Below are positions 24,401 through 31,702 of a DNA stretch of 64,000 nt, piece by piece. Made by a program: the position numbers and the translations under genes. Origin of the DNA: Siphonodentalium dalli (taxonomy: Eukaryota > Mollusca > Scaphopoda > Gadilida > Siphonodentaliidae); the NCBI GenBank assembly GCA_032622095.1, contig CP136064.1, positions 41,503,912 through 41,567,911 of the forward strand, in the 5' to 3' direction. The notes beneath the pieces are model-generated. The model was not told the origin of the DNA. It saw nothing but the letters and a program-made list of their open reading frames with translations, and searched no databases. Position 1 is the first letter of the stretch. Each line of letters starts with the position of its first letter.

Positions 24401-24961
24401 ACATAGACTCAGATTGAAGTTCCCAAATGGTGAATATTGTGATGTACACCCATTGGGAACCTCGATTATGCAATGTGTCGTCTGCTAATTTGGAGATATG
24501 GAGAAACGAAACTAAAAAAGAAATAGAATCTATGTGAAGAAGTTTCTATAGAAATTTTATAATAAAGAAACTTTCCAGAGAAGATGAGGCCTAAGCAGAA
24601 TGAAGTCCCCAGAGGGTGAATTTAGTGATGCTAGCCTGCTATGCGGAATAGCGTCACTAAATTCACCCTCTGGGGACCTCATTCTGCAAATGACAGGCAC
24701 ACTAAACTCAGGCTTTGTTTGTTTGTAGGATGTAGATGAATTTTGTCCACCTTTATTATCTTTATATCATTGCTTAGATATTTAATATTACCTATTTTTC
24801 ACAGCAATGAGAAGGAAGGTATCCCGGTGAATTTAATAAATATGCTTGATGACTGCATAGAGATTCCACAGCTGGGGATAACTCGATCCCTCAATGTCCA
24901 TGTAAGCGGAGCTCTCGCTGTGTGGGAATATACAAGACAGAGGGCACTCGATAGCTCATGA
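291..24961 (+). CDS. TARBP1: TARBP1 (TRM3-type tRNA guanosine-2'-O-methyltransferase), 3' part, multi-exon
   Basis: Joined exons 291-463, 1355-1426, 2731-2965, 4876-5025, 8454-8537, 8902-9089, 10960-11041, 12791-12968, 14651-14839, 16249-16373, 20465-20601 and 24805-24961 keep one reading frame across every junction and give about 590 residues. The C-terminal third is a SPOUT (SpoU/TrmH) methyltransferase: motif 1 [14 protein letters not shown], motif 2 LLLGNEKEGIP, motif 3 [18 protein letters not shown], then WEYTRQ. Upstream exons form the helical-repeat region of the family (QEHFFF-like block [12 protein letters not shown], then [11 protein letters not shown]). Known role of the family: AdoMet-dependent Gm18 methylation of certain tRNAs. 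Human TARBP1 is about 1,620 residues, so the 5' two-thirds lie left of the window. No frame break is seen. Introns are packed with MITEs. Confidence 0.92.
464..1052 (+). other. TARBP1 intron, no feature recognised
   Basis: AT-rich, no convincing exon or repeat structure. Open frames at 816-1082 lack splice sites in phase. Confidence 0.6.
1053..1291 (+). mobile_element. Family D TTAA MITE
   Basis: TTAACCCTTTCTATACTAAA and TCAGTATAGAAAGGGTTAA ends, inner palindromes with GGAAATGTTCAGATAA. It carries no ~67-bp hairpin. Just upstream of the TARBP1 exon at 1355. Confidence 0.88.
1355..1426 (+). CDS. TARBP1: TARBP1 72-nt exon
   Basis: It follows a strong polypyrimidine acceptor (TTTCATTCTTTTCAG) and ends at GTAAGTATG. 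One base plus 23 codons ([20 protein letters not shown] then TKQ) plus two bases fit both neighbouring exons in phase. Confidence 0.8.
2143..2690 (+). mobile_element. Hairpin plus (GTCC)n plus tandem-repeat element
   Basis: TATCCCCCGCCAAATTT..AAATTTGTGGGGGATA hairpin, then GTCCGTCCGTCCG, then two to three ~175-bp units sharing CCAGTATCTAGAACGAGTTC and GGTCCGGCCGGATATTTT, ending near GGCGGGGGATACCGCCGTC. It ends about 45 bp before the TARBP1 exon at 2731. Confidence 0.72.
2731..2965 (+). CDS. TARBP1: TARBP1 235-nt exon
   Basis: Acceptor TTTTGTTTTAG at 2730, donor GAG|GTTAGT. It encodes an amphipathic helical segment ([20 protein letters not shown], then [20 protein letters not shown]). It ends in phase 0. 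Confidence 0.88.
3045..3225. mobile_element. Family F palindromic MITE
   Basis: Almost entirely an inverted repeat (ATTATGGGTAACTTTTCAGG and TTTAGTCGGAAATATGG arms), ends GTAATGCCCTAAATAAT. Its central part is shorter than in other copies. TARBP1 intron. Confidence 0.87.
3299..3739. mobile_element. Family E MITE (CAAGCCTTGAAATA ends)
   Basis: Inverted CAAGCCTTGAAATAGTGTGT ends, then CAGAATGAGGTCCCCAGAGG-type palindromes around GTGATGCTA. It has two palindromic halves separated by ~200 bp. Confidence 0.85.
4323..4730 (+). mobile_element. Family A TTAA MITE, right end degenerate
   Basis: The left end TTAACCCTTTCAGTGCCA is intact, followed by one hairpin (4375-4441). The right side loses similarity in A-rich sequence just before the TARBP1 exon at 4876. 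A-type ends resemble the piggyBac pattern TTAA-CCYTTT..CTGCCA. Confidence 0.8.
4876..5025 (+). CDS. TARBP1: TARBP1 150-nt exon
   Basis: The phase-0 acceptor is TTATTCCAG at 4875. The earlier AG at 4856 would break the frame. Fifty codons ([20 protein letters not shown], then [20 protein letters not shown]) end at AAG|GTGAGC. The [11 protein letters not shown] block matches the family's EW..ILHKFPQFL region. Confidence 0.9.
5489..6087 (+). repeat. 11-copy minisatellite with two unit lengths (55 and 53 bp)
   Basis: Units GATTATTAATTGACCGAGCT .. TTTCTTGGATGGTATTTACA start at 5489, 5544, 5599, 5654, 5707, 5762, 5815, 5870, 5923, 5978 and 6033. They end in CTCACTCCC (55 bp) or CCTCAT (53 bp), the two types partly alternating. 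TARBP1 intron. Confidence 0.93.
6110..6975 (+). other. TARBP1 intron, no feature recognised
   Basis: Contains an open frame of 69 codons (6508-6717, [20 protein letters not shown]) with no acceptor in phase. Possibly old transposon. Nothing else seen. Confidence 0.5.
7052..7441. mobile_element. Family C TTAA MITE, copy 1
   Basis: TTAACCCTTTACCCAACA at the left and its complement at the right, with TTAA at both borders. It carries two inverted hairpin modules separated by an AT-rich spacer, then a tail containing AAGCTTTATTTGGCCGG. A related repeat at 30136-30480 lacks the insertion. It lies in a TARBP1 intron. Confidence 0.9.
7595..8008. mobile_element. Family C TTAA MITE, copy 2, opposite orientation to copy 1
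   Basis: Same ends and hairpins as the neighbour 150 bp upstream, but inverted. The two together form a large inverted repeat in the TARBP1 intron. Confidence 0.9.
8454..8537 (+). CDS. TARBP1: TARBP1 84-nt exon
   Basis: Acceptor TTTGTTTCAG, 28 codons ([20 protein letters not shown], then PMLSGSQQ), donor CAG|GTAAAT. Phase 0 at both ends. Confidence 0.9.
8902..9089 (+). CDS. TARBP1: TARBP1 188-nt exon
   Basis: Acceptor TTTTTAATTTCAG at 8901, donor AATAG|GTATAT. It encodes [20 protein letters not shown], then [12 protein letters not shown]. It ends two bases into a codon. Confidence 0.9.
9332..9546. mobile_element. Family A ends with a different palindromic core
   Basis: The same first ~40 bp at each end as family A, with TTAA borders. 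The inside is a palindrome centred on GAGCTCTAAGAGCTC, not the usual hairpin. A shortened relative is at 50145-50270. Confidence 0.85.
9766..10226 (-). mobile_element. Family A TTAA MITE, full length
   Basis: TTAA borders and CCCTTTCAGTGCCAGG ends, one hairpin near the right end, internal GGGGCCGATCTTATCGGCCC. Confidence 0.9.
10239..10339. mobile_element. Family D fragment between two family A elements
   Basis: TTTACTAAATACTCATTGAC, GGAAATGTTCAGATAA and TTTAGTAAAGAAAGGGTTAA show a deleted D copy. Confidence 0.75.
10386..10570 (+). mobile_element. Family A MITE, right-truncated
   Basis: Left end TTAATCCTTTCAGTGCCA, one hairpin (10437-10504), then similarity ends near 10570. Confidence 0.8.
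10960..11041 (+). CDS. TARBP1: TARBP1 82-nt exon (HFFF block)
   Basis: Acceptor CTAACCTTTCCAG, donor GAG|GTTTGT. It encodes [20 protein letters not shown], then KKDFSFE, which aligns with the vertebrate segment containing EHFFFATF. It ends in phase 0. Confidence 0.92.
11163..11371 (+). mobile_element. Family B TTAA MITE, second hairpin truncated
   Basis: TTAACCCTTTGATGATGGGA left end, TCATGGAAGGGTTAA right end, one complete hairpin with GTCTCCC..GGGAACC centre and half of the second. Confidence 0.88.
11634..12407. mobile_element. hAT-like non-autonomous element (774 bp)
   Basis: TAGGGTCCAACGAAGCTTCG at left and GATTCATCCGGCCCTA at right, with repeated GATTCGATTCGAGATTCG near both ends. Flanks CTATTATA and CAATTATA match at 7 of 8 bases. 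Contains an (AT)8 run near 11750. Confidence 0.7.
12791..12968 (+). CDS. TARBP1: TARBP1 178-nt exon
   Basis: Acceptor TTTATTTTTCAG, donor AAAG|GTAAAT. It encodes [20 protein letters not shown], then PGAWKYKG. The [10 protein letters not shown] block corresponds to ETIFYILPRLS in vertebrates. It ends one base into a codon. Confidence 0.92.
13056..13514. mobile_element. Family G MITE (TGTGACCCGCCATATC ends) carrying the hairpin module
   Basis: Inverted ends TGTGACCCGCCATATCAAAT (about 38 bp) flanked by TATA. They enclose two ~67-bp hairpins identical to those of families A and C. The ends share nothing with the TTAA families. Confidence 0.88.
13601..14068 (-). mobile_element. Family A TTAA MITE
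   Basis: Full length with TTAA borders. An internal GGCACTGAAAGAGTTAA (near 13869) repeats the end sequence, so this subfamily carries part of a second terminus. Confidence 0.88.
14395..14574 (+). mobile_element. SINE-like fragment
   Basis: GCGGATTTCCTCCACCACTA, ACACTGGCAATGTCGTGATA and CTGAAAGTGACATTAAACCC are followed by CAATCAATCAATTGA. A 3' end of the form GAAAGTGAC.TTAAAC followed by (AATC)n is typical of molluscan SINEs. The 5' part is unclear. A related GGTTTCCTCCACCACATAAA lies inside the hAT-like element near 11890. Confidence 0.5.
14651..14839 (+). CDS. TARBP1: TARBP1 189-nt exon, start of the SPOUT domain
   Basis: Acceptor TTCTTATGCAG; donor GGAG|GTAAAA. It encodes [20 protein letters not shown], then [20 protein letters not shown]. 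This matches the family pattern: KKI.PW linker, first beta strand (LVVITSLID), then PNLGG of SPOUT motif 1. Confidence 0.93.
14890..15930 (+). other. TARBP1 intron, mostly unassigned
   Basis: Holds repeated CCCCTTTGTG(T/C)(A/G)CTTCG phrases at 15150-15230 and an AT microsatellite at 15850. No gene seen. Confidence 0.5.
15943..16197 (+). mobile_element. Family B MITE, right end missing
   Basis: Left end TTAACATTTTCATGACGGGA. Two hairpins and the TTTCAGGAAGCTCCAGTCATG tail are present, without the final GGGTTAA. Confidence 0.85.
16249..16373 (+). CDS. TARBP1: TARBP1 125-nt exon, SPOUT motif 1
   Basis: Acceptor TTTTTATTCTTAG, donor GAG|GTATTA. It encodes [20 protein letters not shown], then [13 protein letters not shown]. 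The Arg of CRT is the conserved motif-1 arginine of the SpoU/TrmH family. Confidence 0.93.
16420..16635 (+). mobile_element. Family B TTAA MITE
   Basis: TTAA at both borders. Both hairpins carry deletions near the loops. 47 bp after the TARBP1 exon ending at 16373. Confidence 0.87.
16759..16996 (-). mobile_element. Family D TTAA MITE
   Basis: TTAA borders, ATACTAAATGGATTCTCCCA and TTTAGTATAGAAAGGGTTAA ends, with the central AAGTTCAACAAATGA palindrome. Confidence 0.86.
17541..20396 (+). mobile_element. Tandem-repeat transposon (~160-bp units; Helentron/pearl-like)
   Basis: Starts with a hairpin AGCTCAACTTAC..GTAAGTTTGAGCT and GTCCGTCGTCCGTGTG, then about 16 units of 150-165 bp (TTTGGCGCGGGCTACAGG, ATGAAATTTGTCATG, ACATGTAGATGGGAACGA, ATGGCCGCCAGCAGCCAT). 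It ends CCTAAGTTGAGCTACAGTG. Three unit types recur in order, about 484 bp per set (17621, 18104, 18588). The architecture resembles molluscan pearl/Helentron elements. No coding sequence. Confidence 0.8.
20465..20601 (+). CDS. TARBP1: TARBP1 137-nt exon, SPOUT core, source of a 27-copy array
   Basis: Acceptor TTCATTCTTTAG, donor CTTGG|GTAAAC. It encodes [20 protein letters not shown], then [20 protein letters not shown] and VLLLG. Its last ~37 bases and the first ~19 intron bases form unit 1 of a 56-bp tandem array. If a downstream copy of the donor were used, the frame would run LLG then TAA, a stop formed by the retained GTAAAC, before motif 2. Confidence 0.93.
20565..22077 (+). repeat. 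27-copy, 56-bp array of a TARBP1 exon end with splice donor
   Basis: Units start at ACTACTCATTCCAAGAG and run to CAAATCTCTTATTA. Starts progress by 56 bp from 20565 to 22022, with one 57-bp unit. Unit 1 is the real exon end. All later units differ from it by CTT to CTC (silent if coding). Each carries a copy of the GG|GTAAAC donor. Sub-variants are CCAAGAG/CCATGAG and CTCTTATT/CTCATATT. Confidence 0.95.
22078..22467 (+). other. TARBP1 intron between the array and the hAT-like element
   Basis: Unique-looking AT-rich sequence; nothing recognised. Confidence 0.5.
22476..24231. mobile_element. hAT-like element with perfect 8-bp target duplication (1,756 bp)
   Basis: Ends TAGTGTTGAAACGATTA and the complement ATTAATCGTTTCAACACTA, flanked by TATGCAGC on both sides (22468-22475, 24232-24239). 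Subterminal GACTAGTCGACTAG palindromes at both ends. GC content and CpG are higher than around it. I found no transposase, so it is probably non-autonomous. It sits in the last TARBP1 intron. Confidence 0.9.
24261..24716. mobile_element. Family E MITE upstream of the TARBP1 last exon
   Basis: CAAGCCTGAGTGTGCCTGTC and its complement enclose two GAGGTCC..GGACCTC palindromes. It ends about 90 bp before the acceptor at 24804. Confidence 0.86.
24805..24961 (+). CDS. TARBP1: TARBP1 terminal exon, SPOUT motifs 2-3 and stop
   Basis: Acceptor CCTATTTTTCACAG. It encodes [20 protein letters not shown], then [20 protein letters not shown] and [11 protein letters not shown], stop TGA at 24959-24961. The NE.EGIP loop and the [13 protein letters not shown] knot helix bind AdoMet and make the trefoil knot in this family. 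Both are intact. Confidence 0.94.
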
Positions 24962-24969
24962 AATTAGTT

Positions 24970-25085
24970 TGATGAACATGCTCGATGACCGCATAGAGAT
25001 TCCACAGCTAGGTATAGCTTGATCCCTCAATGTCCTTGTATGCGGAGCTGTCACTGTGTGGGAATACACATAAGAGCACTATAGA
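24970..25085 (+). pseudogene. Decayed tandem duplicate of the TARBP1 terminal exon
   Basis: Directly after the TARBP1 stop, the sequence repeats exon positions ~24842-24961 with scattered changes (TGCTTGATGACTGC against TGCTCGATGACCGC; AGATTCCACAGCT kept). The Arg codon CGA of motif 3 is TGA here, so the copy cannot encode the domain. It probably lies in the 3' UTR. Confidence 0.8.
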
Positions 25086-26026
25086 GTTCATGATAAACAC
25101 AAATGATATGTGTTGCTTCTTATGAGGTGAAAGTCAACAGGACAAGGATAATTAGACTAAACACCTTAAAATGGATCCTTGGAAATATAATGGCTGAAAA
25201 TAAGCTTCTAAATATTTAGGTGTTGGGAAATCAAACTTTATGGAATGCAGTCGCAATCAATTGATATGCGATTATGAAAATTCTCAGGGATTTGTTACGT
25301 TTGTTAACTTGGAGGATGAAATTGTAACCATTGGGTTATGACAACAGGTTTCTTTGCATATTTTATATCTGATGTGTGTTGTTTTACCTGTCCATGCCAT
25401 GATGAATGATCCAGAAGATCAGAAACATTGTCTTGAGTGCATAACAAATATATACTTATGAAATATGACCAAGTACATGTGCATAAAAGGATGCCGTGAC
25501 AGTTGATGAAATAACGTCCCAGTATATTCAATAAATGCTTATAAAATTTACTTATGTTATTCTTTATGGTGATTCTTTCATAACATGAATTGTCGATGGT
25601 TCATGGTATACAAGCAATATTTAAAGCCAAACACAATGTATGAAACTTTTAACAGTTTACAACACAACTATAATTTCCCCAAGTTACAACACTATTATGG
25701 CTTGGAATGTATACCAGTTCTAGAAATTGCGTCCTTCAAAAAGGAAGGGGTCCCCTATATTCTCCCATGGTTCTCTGCATGTTTAACCAGAAAGCTGCAA
25801 CATCTCTTATATTTCAGATCTTCCCCTTTAAAATACTATATATATATATATATTATACTAGCATGAGAATATATAAAATAGCATGAGAGTGTGCGGTTTT
25901 AGTTGCCTGTGGCCATTAATTACCCAAACATAATGTCCATAAAAGTTACTGGATAGATTATTTCGTAAAAATCAGCCAATAAAGTATCATTGATTGACAC
26001 ATTGTTTTACTGAGTTTTTAATCCAG
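25086..26026. other. 3' flank of TARBP1
   Basis: Probable 3' UTR up to the AATAAA at 25530, then unassigned AT-rich sequence with an (AT)n run near 25840. Confidence 0.5.
25530..25535 (+). terminator. Candidate TARBP1 poly(A) signal
   Basis: A canonical AATAAA occurs about 570 bases after the TARBP1 stop. It is the first canonical hexamer I noticed on this strand after the stop. Transcript data would be needed to confirm its use. Confidence 0.35.
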
Positions 26027-26352
26027 AAATATAATTTTTTAAATTAAAATTACTTTTTCCTTAAGGGAAGCCCGAAACTGAACTATATGGATTACGTCTC
26101 CGGCCTTGTGTCAATCAGGAGGGTTAAAATTTTATTGCTGTGCCGACCCCACTCACACCCTTGTTCAGATTAGTCGCATATGAATACACCCGCATTCTAT
26201 CTATTTTCTAGTCAGTTTTTTATTTCCGACTTAATCATGAGATTTACGAGTCGCGGGGTTGGGAATGGCACCACCATGGGAGGGATCTATGATAGTTCAG
26301 TTTCGGGCTTCCCTTAAGGAAAAAGTAATTTTAATTTTAAAAATTATATTTA
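26027..26352. mobile_element. Family J short inverted-repeat MITE
   Basis: Arms of about 55 bp (TTTTTCCTTAAGGGAAGCCC, GAAACTGAACTAT and complement). Its left inner ~170 bp matches the right end of the 3.3-kb element next to it. Confidence 0.85.
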
Positions 26353-26355
26353 TCC

Positions 26356-29300
26356 GCCAAGGAAAGCCCTCAACTGAACTATATGGATTAGAATGCAAGC
26401 CCAGGAGGAGGCAAGAGCAATAAAGTTAATTAATATCCAAATTCGATGGGAATGTACTCTTCCGAAACAGGTTTCATGTAAATGTTATTTAGTCATGAAT
26501 CAGATATGATTATGTTACGTGAAAGAGCTCCCAATTCAGATTCCAACATTGCTCAAATGTGTACCGCCCCCCCCCCCCCCCCCCCCCCTTGTTTTTGGAA
26601 GAAACATCCCAGGTAGTGCAAGTATAACTTTTGAAGAGACTTCTTTTCCTTCACTTCTTCCGTCGCTTCATCCTATTCTCTTTGTCATCTTCTTCGCTCT
26701 CTCGACAGTTCACATTATGAACTGATGTCACATGCAGCCATTGTGTATGCCATAAGATATCAGAATGCTTATGATACACCAGGGAGCAAATTAACTGGAA
26801 TCGCATCGCGATTTCCTACTGAAATGTGGATACCGGTAATAGCGAGGAATTTTTTATATGATGTTATAAAAATGCTATCTAATCATGTCAATGTGAGATT
26901 ATTTGATAATCAAAATTTCGAAAGTAATTTGCTCCCTGTGATACACAAACCAGATATAAAAATGATATGCTGCAGATATCATAGCAAGGTATGATGTTTC
27001 ATTATATCATGCCACAAATCCTTACTCCAGCCTCGTATAACAGAATTGGCTGCATCAAGTTGGGATACCAGACTGTGGAAGAGGCCTACTCTGAAATGGT
27101 TCGACGCAAGACAAATTCTCTTGCATTTGGGATAAGGAGCTATGTCCTGTCCAAGGTCACCCCCTCAAATTCTGGGGCATCAGCAATGGCCCATGTAGAA
27201 TAAGCTGCGCCCCCAAGGCCAGAGGGAATAAGTTCTGATGAGCCATTTGATCAGAGGAAGCCCCTTCCATGGAATCCCCCAAATGCAGGTGGTCCTGACC
27301 AAACTGGAATAAATGTCGATGACATACCACTATGATCACATGACGGCGTAGGACGATGAGTTCCGAATGCACATGGGCAAGAACTAGGCGGTTTCCGTTA
27401 GGAAAGTGCGCTGACAGCGGACGTGACGATACAAATGCCTTCATTTTCGTTATGATTGTATCAAATCGTTTTGCCAGATAATCATTGGATATGTGACAAT
27501 AGACGAAGAGCCATGTCTTGGCCTCTTTGGAAATATATTGGCAGTAGATGTGCGCAATATAAACGCTGCGCATGTAATCTCGCTTTAGACATGTAACAAT
27601 ACAAATGCAGTCCTTTCTGATATTCTGCGCAATATAAATGTGTTGCATGTAACTCCGCGTCATACATGAGTGAAAGCTATTTGGCAGATTATCATTTCGA
27701 TATATGTGGAAATAGAAGTTAATGAGCCAAGTGATGGGTTCTATTGGAAAGACTATTGGCAGTGAATCTGGAGCATGTGACAATATTTATTCTTTCTATT
27801 TCGCCATTTGCCGTTATTATTCACTGATGAAACCGCAAAGTATGTCAGTATTCGGATGAAAACTGTTCACCATATGTAAGCATAGTCAGTTCTGACAGCA
27901 TACATGAGGCCATGATACCATATGATTGTCATGTACAATGTATGGAACTATTACAGCGTGCAATACATATTGCAAGCTCGCCAATGCCGAGGCATATTAG
28001 GTCCTATGGTAAGATGGCAATGAGGCACTTAAACCATAATATGTCAATGGGACCGAAAAATTGAATGTATCGACAAACACTAATGTCTGAGGATAAGAGG
28101 TCAGATGTTTCAAGTTGGTGACATCTTCTGATCACAGTCGTTACATCACAAAGATTGACAATTCTAATTGCCAACCCATGTGCGGCGTAAATCTTAAATC
28201 ATCTGGCGGATAAGAAGGAGAAACATCGATCTAATTAAAATTCAGTGAGATGCTGGCAAGTCAATAAATCGTTGCAACACCCTTACCATGCCCTTATGAA
28301 CAAGTTGTTCCATATTGAAGACAAAGCTTTCCCGTATTTGCCAAATTCCCATTGGAGATGGTTACTCTCCACAAGTAGGCCAGTGGTCTCACTTCAAGGC
28401 GAACATCCAAGATGGCTCCAAGATTTTCTTACCATGGGTAGAATCACCATTGTTTAAGTAAAGTGAGCTAAGTGTAGCTGGAGTGTCAGGTTACAACGTT
28501 TTCACTTCATTGCAGTCGGTGATCGATATTTTGTAGTAACCCAAACTGTTCATACATGGATGTAAAGAATGCAACACGATATTTAGATCGTCAGACAACA
28601 CATCAATTTGAAGTGTGGTTATATATGTGATAACGAATACAATCTCCCTGTTACGGAGTGTTAGTAACTATTGTACTGATGATACAATGAGTTATAGGAT
28701 ATTTAATCGCGATAGACAAGGCAGAATTTTCTAAATACCTTGAAGTCGCTGTAATGTTTTATTACATTTGCCATGTGTCTAATACAAGACCACACGTTCA
28801 TACATACTGGCGGGCGTAGATTCGCAGGTATTGATCGTTAAAACAATGTTAGATCGCTCAGTCGAAAGAAATGTGAATTGTCATCCGATAACAAGGACTA
28901 TCTTTCGTATTTATTCATGTAAATTATTACAAAGGAGGATATTGCTGTCCTGTGCAACTTTCTGCGAATTAACAGAGCAGTTCCATGTATGATTTGGCAG
29001 TATATATACTTTATGATACAAAGCAACGGAACTTACTAAATAACCGAAGCGAGTCGACGCAAACTTATGTAAAGTGAACACGTGTAGCACGAAATTAGGA
29101 GATATTGCATACCGTACTACATTGCGTCCTCAATTGTAAGTGATGATAGTCATCACGCCGTATATGTGGCACAAAATGCAATATGTGGTTTCGCCACAAG
29201 TAAGCTATGTGCTTCTTTAGTCATTGTCAAGATGGCAATCTTAATTCCAATTGTTTAAAGATAAAGCCGTCTTGAAGAAAACAAAAAACACGGAAACAAA

Positions 29301-29645
29301 TTACGGATACAATGAAACGAAAAAGTTCCCTTTTCGGATGTGAGAAATATTAATTAACTATCGGGTACAATAAATTGCAAGTTTGTAATATCAACAATAA
29401 ATATTGAGTCGATAAACTCGCAACACAGAAAGATACAACCTTTAGAATAGAAATGCAACCTGTCGACGCCGAGGAGGAATAAAAACTGACTAGAAAATAG
29501 ATAGAATGCGGGTGTATTCATGCGTGACTAATCTGAACACGGGTGTGAGTGGGGTCGGCACAGCAATAAAAATTTTAACCCTCCTGATTAACACAATGCC
29601 GGAGACGTAATCCATATAGTTCAGTTGAGGGCTTTCCTTGGCGGA
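26356..29645. mobile_element. Family J large inverted-repeat transposon (3.3 kb)
   Basis: 37-bp ends CCGCCAAGGAAAGCCCTCAA ... and perfect complement. The last ~170 bp matches the adjacent short MITE, so this may be the longer parent. Interior has a run of about 20 C (26567) and broken open frames (26725-26994, 26991-27203 on +; 27157-27783 on -), none of which I recognise as a transposase. Target duplication not clear. Confidence 0.8.
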
Positions 29646-30135
29646 AAAACGGGTATGTTCGATCTCCTCTCAGAGCAAGTTGTTTAAAAACATACCGTAA
29701 TTATTTCATAGCGATTATTATTTAAAATGCGAATAATAAGGTTGCATGCCCAGCGTTTTCACGACCATGCACGCATGCTTTAGAAACTGGGAAATTTACT
29801 TTGCATGACCTTAGAAGGATTTCGAACACTGTGGCTTTACTTAGATGGTGATGTCCAACCGAAATCATCTATTTTCTAGTCTGAAAAATGGTCATTGTGA
29901 GATTTAATTGTTCTATTGAAACTCTGCTATTATAATGGGAACACCCTGTGACTGAACTTGTTACTCTTAAGGAACAATCCATAATAACTTTTGTAGTTAC
30001 TCTATGAAATGCCATATGACTATAGAATGCCCTACAGCTCAGAAGTCTCTATGGACTGACCTATATTGAGAATACCTACACTACAAAATATCTCATGAGT
30101 ATCTGGAAAGAAATATCAAATTCTCACAAGATGTT
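29646..30135. other. Intergenic, no feature recognised
   Basis: No exon-like frame or repeat found. Confidence 0.5.
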
Positions 30136-30480
30136 TTAAGTATTCAAACAAAAACTGCAGCTGCTCTTTTTATTATATGCGCCTTATTAATGCTTAAAGT
30201 TGCTAAATTATGCAGAATTTTCACTTTTAATAGCACAACAAATCTAAGCAATATGTGGAAAGCAACATCTCGTTGACCCAAATTTCTGACACTGATCAGC
30301 TGATAGGAAGCAAACCGCTTTCGGCAAACTACAGTGAAATAACAAAAAGCTACAAAATTATTTCACTGTAGCTTCTAAGAGACACATACGACAATTCATG
30401 TTTTGATAATTTTCCACGATTTTATAGGCAAGCATATCATAAAACACTGTACTTACTGTATTGAACACCATATAATAAAA
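30136..30480 (+). repeat. Interspersed repeat, uninterrupted copy
   Basis: Similar to 6980-8160 once the two family C elements there are removed (TTATTATATGCGCC, AAAGTTGCTAAATTATG, TTTCACTTTTAATAG, AGCTACAGTGAAATAACAAA). It preserves the TTAA site used at 7052. Confidence 0.78.
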
Positions 30481-30620
30481 CAATGTACTTACTGTATTGA
30501 ACACCATATAATAAAACACTGTACTTACTATATATAATACTTTATTTCAGACTAAGAAGTCCATATTTGTAAATGCTAAAAGTTCATACTTACTGTATTG
30601 AACACCATATAACTCTGTTT
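30440..30620 (+). repeat. Short tandem repeat (~40 bp)
   Basis: AAAACACTGTACTTACTGTA and TTGAACACCATATAAT occur two to three times in tandem and again at 30590. Related ~45-bp repeats (ATACTGCAACTCTGTTT type) resume at 31200-31310. Confidence 0.75.
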
Positions 30621-30689
30621 ATACTCTAGCTATTGGTTATCGGCCGCAAAAAGTAGAATGATGCCCGCGTCATAAGTAACAAAAAGTCA

Positions 30690-30770
30690 GCCAATAAGTA
30701 GAAAACGCGGCCAATAGGTAACAAAAAGTCGGCCAATAAGTAGAAAACGCGGCCAATAAGTCAAGGTGAC
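30690..30770 (+). repeat. Two-copy 36-bp repeat
   Basis: GTAACAAAAAGTCGGCCAAT and AAGTAGAAAACGCGGCCAAT occur twice in a row. Confidence 0.8.
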
Positions 30771-31055
30771 GTAAATGACGTCATATTTAATTAGCTCGAT
30801 CGGCAAAGAATATTGGGTCGACGGAAGATAGATTGCAGTTGATTTCAGATGAATTACGGACAGTCCGTATCAATATTATTCCCAGTTGAAACTGACAGTA
30901 CTGTGAAATCGCTGCAAGTTCTTCACAAAGTTCACAAGAATAAAAATTGCTGGAATAATTGTTAATTTAATAAAACAAACAATGGTATATCTATGTTAAT
31001 ATATTCATCCTGTGAAACAATTATTACATTGTTGCTAATTAATAAAATACTTAAT

Positions 31056-31178
31056 TAGTTGTTTCCACATTGACCGAGTTATGAGGCCTCGGTCTGTCGT
31101 ATTAGCCTTCGGCCTGCGGCCTCAGGCCAATACGACAGACCTCGGCCTCATAACTTGGCCAATATGGAAACAACCAAT
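31056..31178. repeat. Long hairpin, arms ~52 bp
   Basis: GTTGTTTCCACATTGACCGA, GTTATGAGGCCTCGG and CTGTCGTATTAGCC are mirrored by GGCCAATACGACAG, CCTCGGCCTCATAAC and TTGGCCAATATGGAAACAAC. Centre GGCCTGCGGCC. It may end an inserted unit that began near 30637, since the CTCTGTTTATA repeat stands on both sides. Confidence 0.85.
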
Positions 31179-31510
31179 TAGTAACATATATTATAATCTA
31201 GAGAAGGTACTATAACTCTGTTTATACACTTGAGAACATACTATAAATTTGTTTATAATCTAGGGAACATACTGCAACTCTGTTTTTACTCTGAGAACAT
31301 ACTTTGTTACTTTTGGGAATACCCTCGAAGGTGATAATAATAAGAGAAAGAAACGACTGCATGTGATAATTTATTATGAATTTTAAATATCAATAAACAG
31401 CTACCAAAGAATAAATATATTAATAAATATATTAACTATGCTGTCAGGGTTTCCAACACATATTTCCGCACATTAAAATAAGAGGTTGTGCTGGCAAACC
31501 CCCCACAGTG

Positions 31511-31702
31511 AGCCTTGAAATAGGGTGTCGGTCATTTGCAGAATGAGGTCCCCAGAGGGTGAATTTAGTGATGCTACCCCGCATAGCAGGCTAGCATCAC
31601 CAAATTCACCCTCTGGTGACCTCATTCTGCTTACACCTCAGCAGAATGAGGTTCCCAGAGGACCTCATTCTGCAAATGACAGACACCCTATTTCAAGGCT
31701 TG
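31511..31702. mobile_element. Family E short MITE with target duplication
   Basis: CCTTGAAATAGGGTGTC ends. CCCCACAGTG stands on both sides (31501-31510, 31703-31712), fitting an 8-bp target duplication plus two chance bases. Confidence 0.87.

Noticed and set aside
26565-26590. Run of about 20 C as a functional site
   Set aside because: Homopolymer runs are common in such elements and prone to assembly error; no supporting context.
27157-27783. 208-codon - strand ORF as a transposase
   Set aside because: No recognisable DDE/DDD spacing, zinc finger or family motif. His/Leu-rich with repeated phrases. It could be chance in a low-stop region of the 3.3-kb element.
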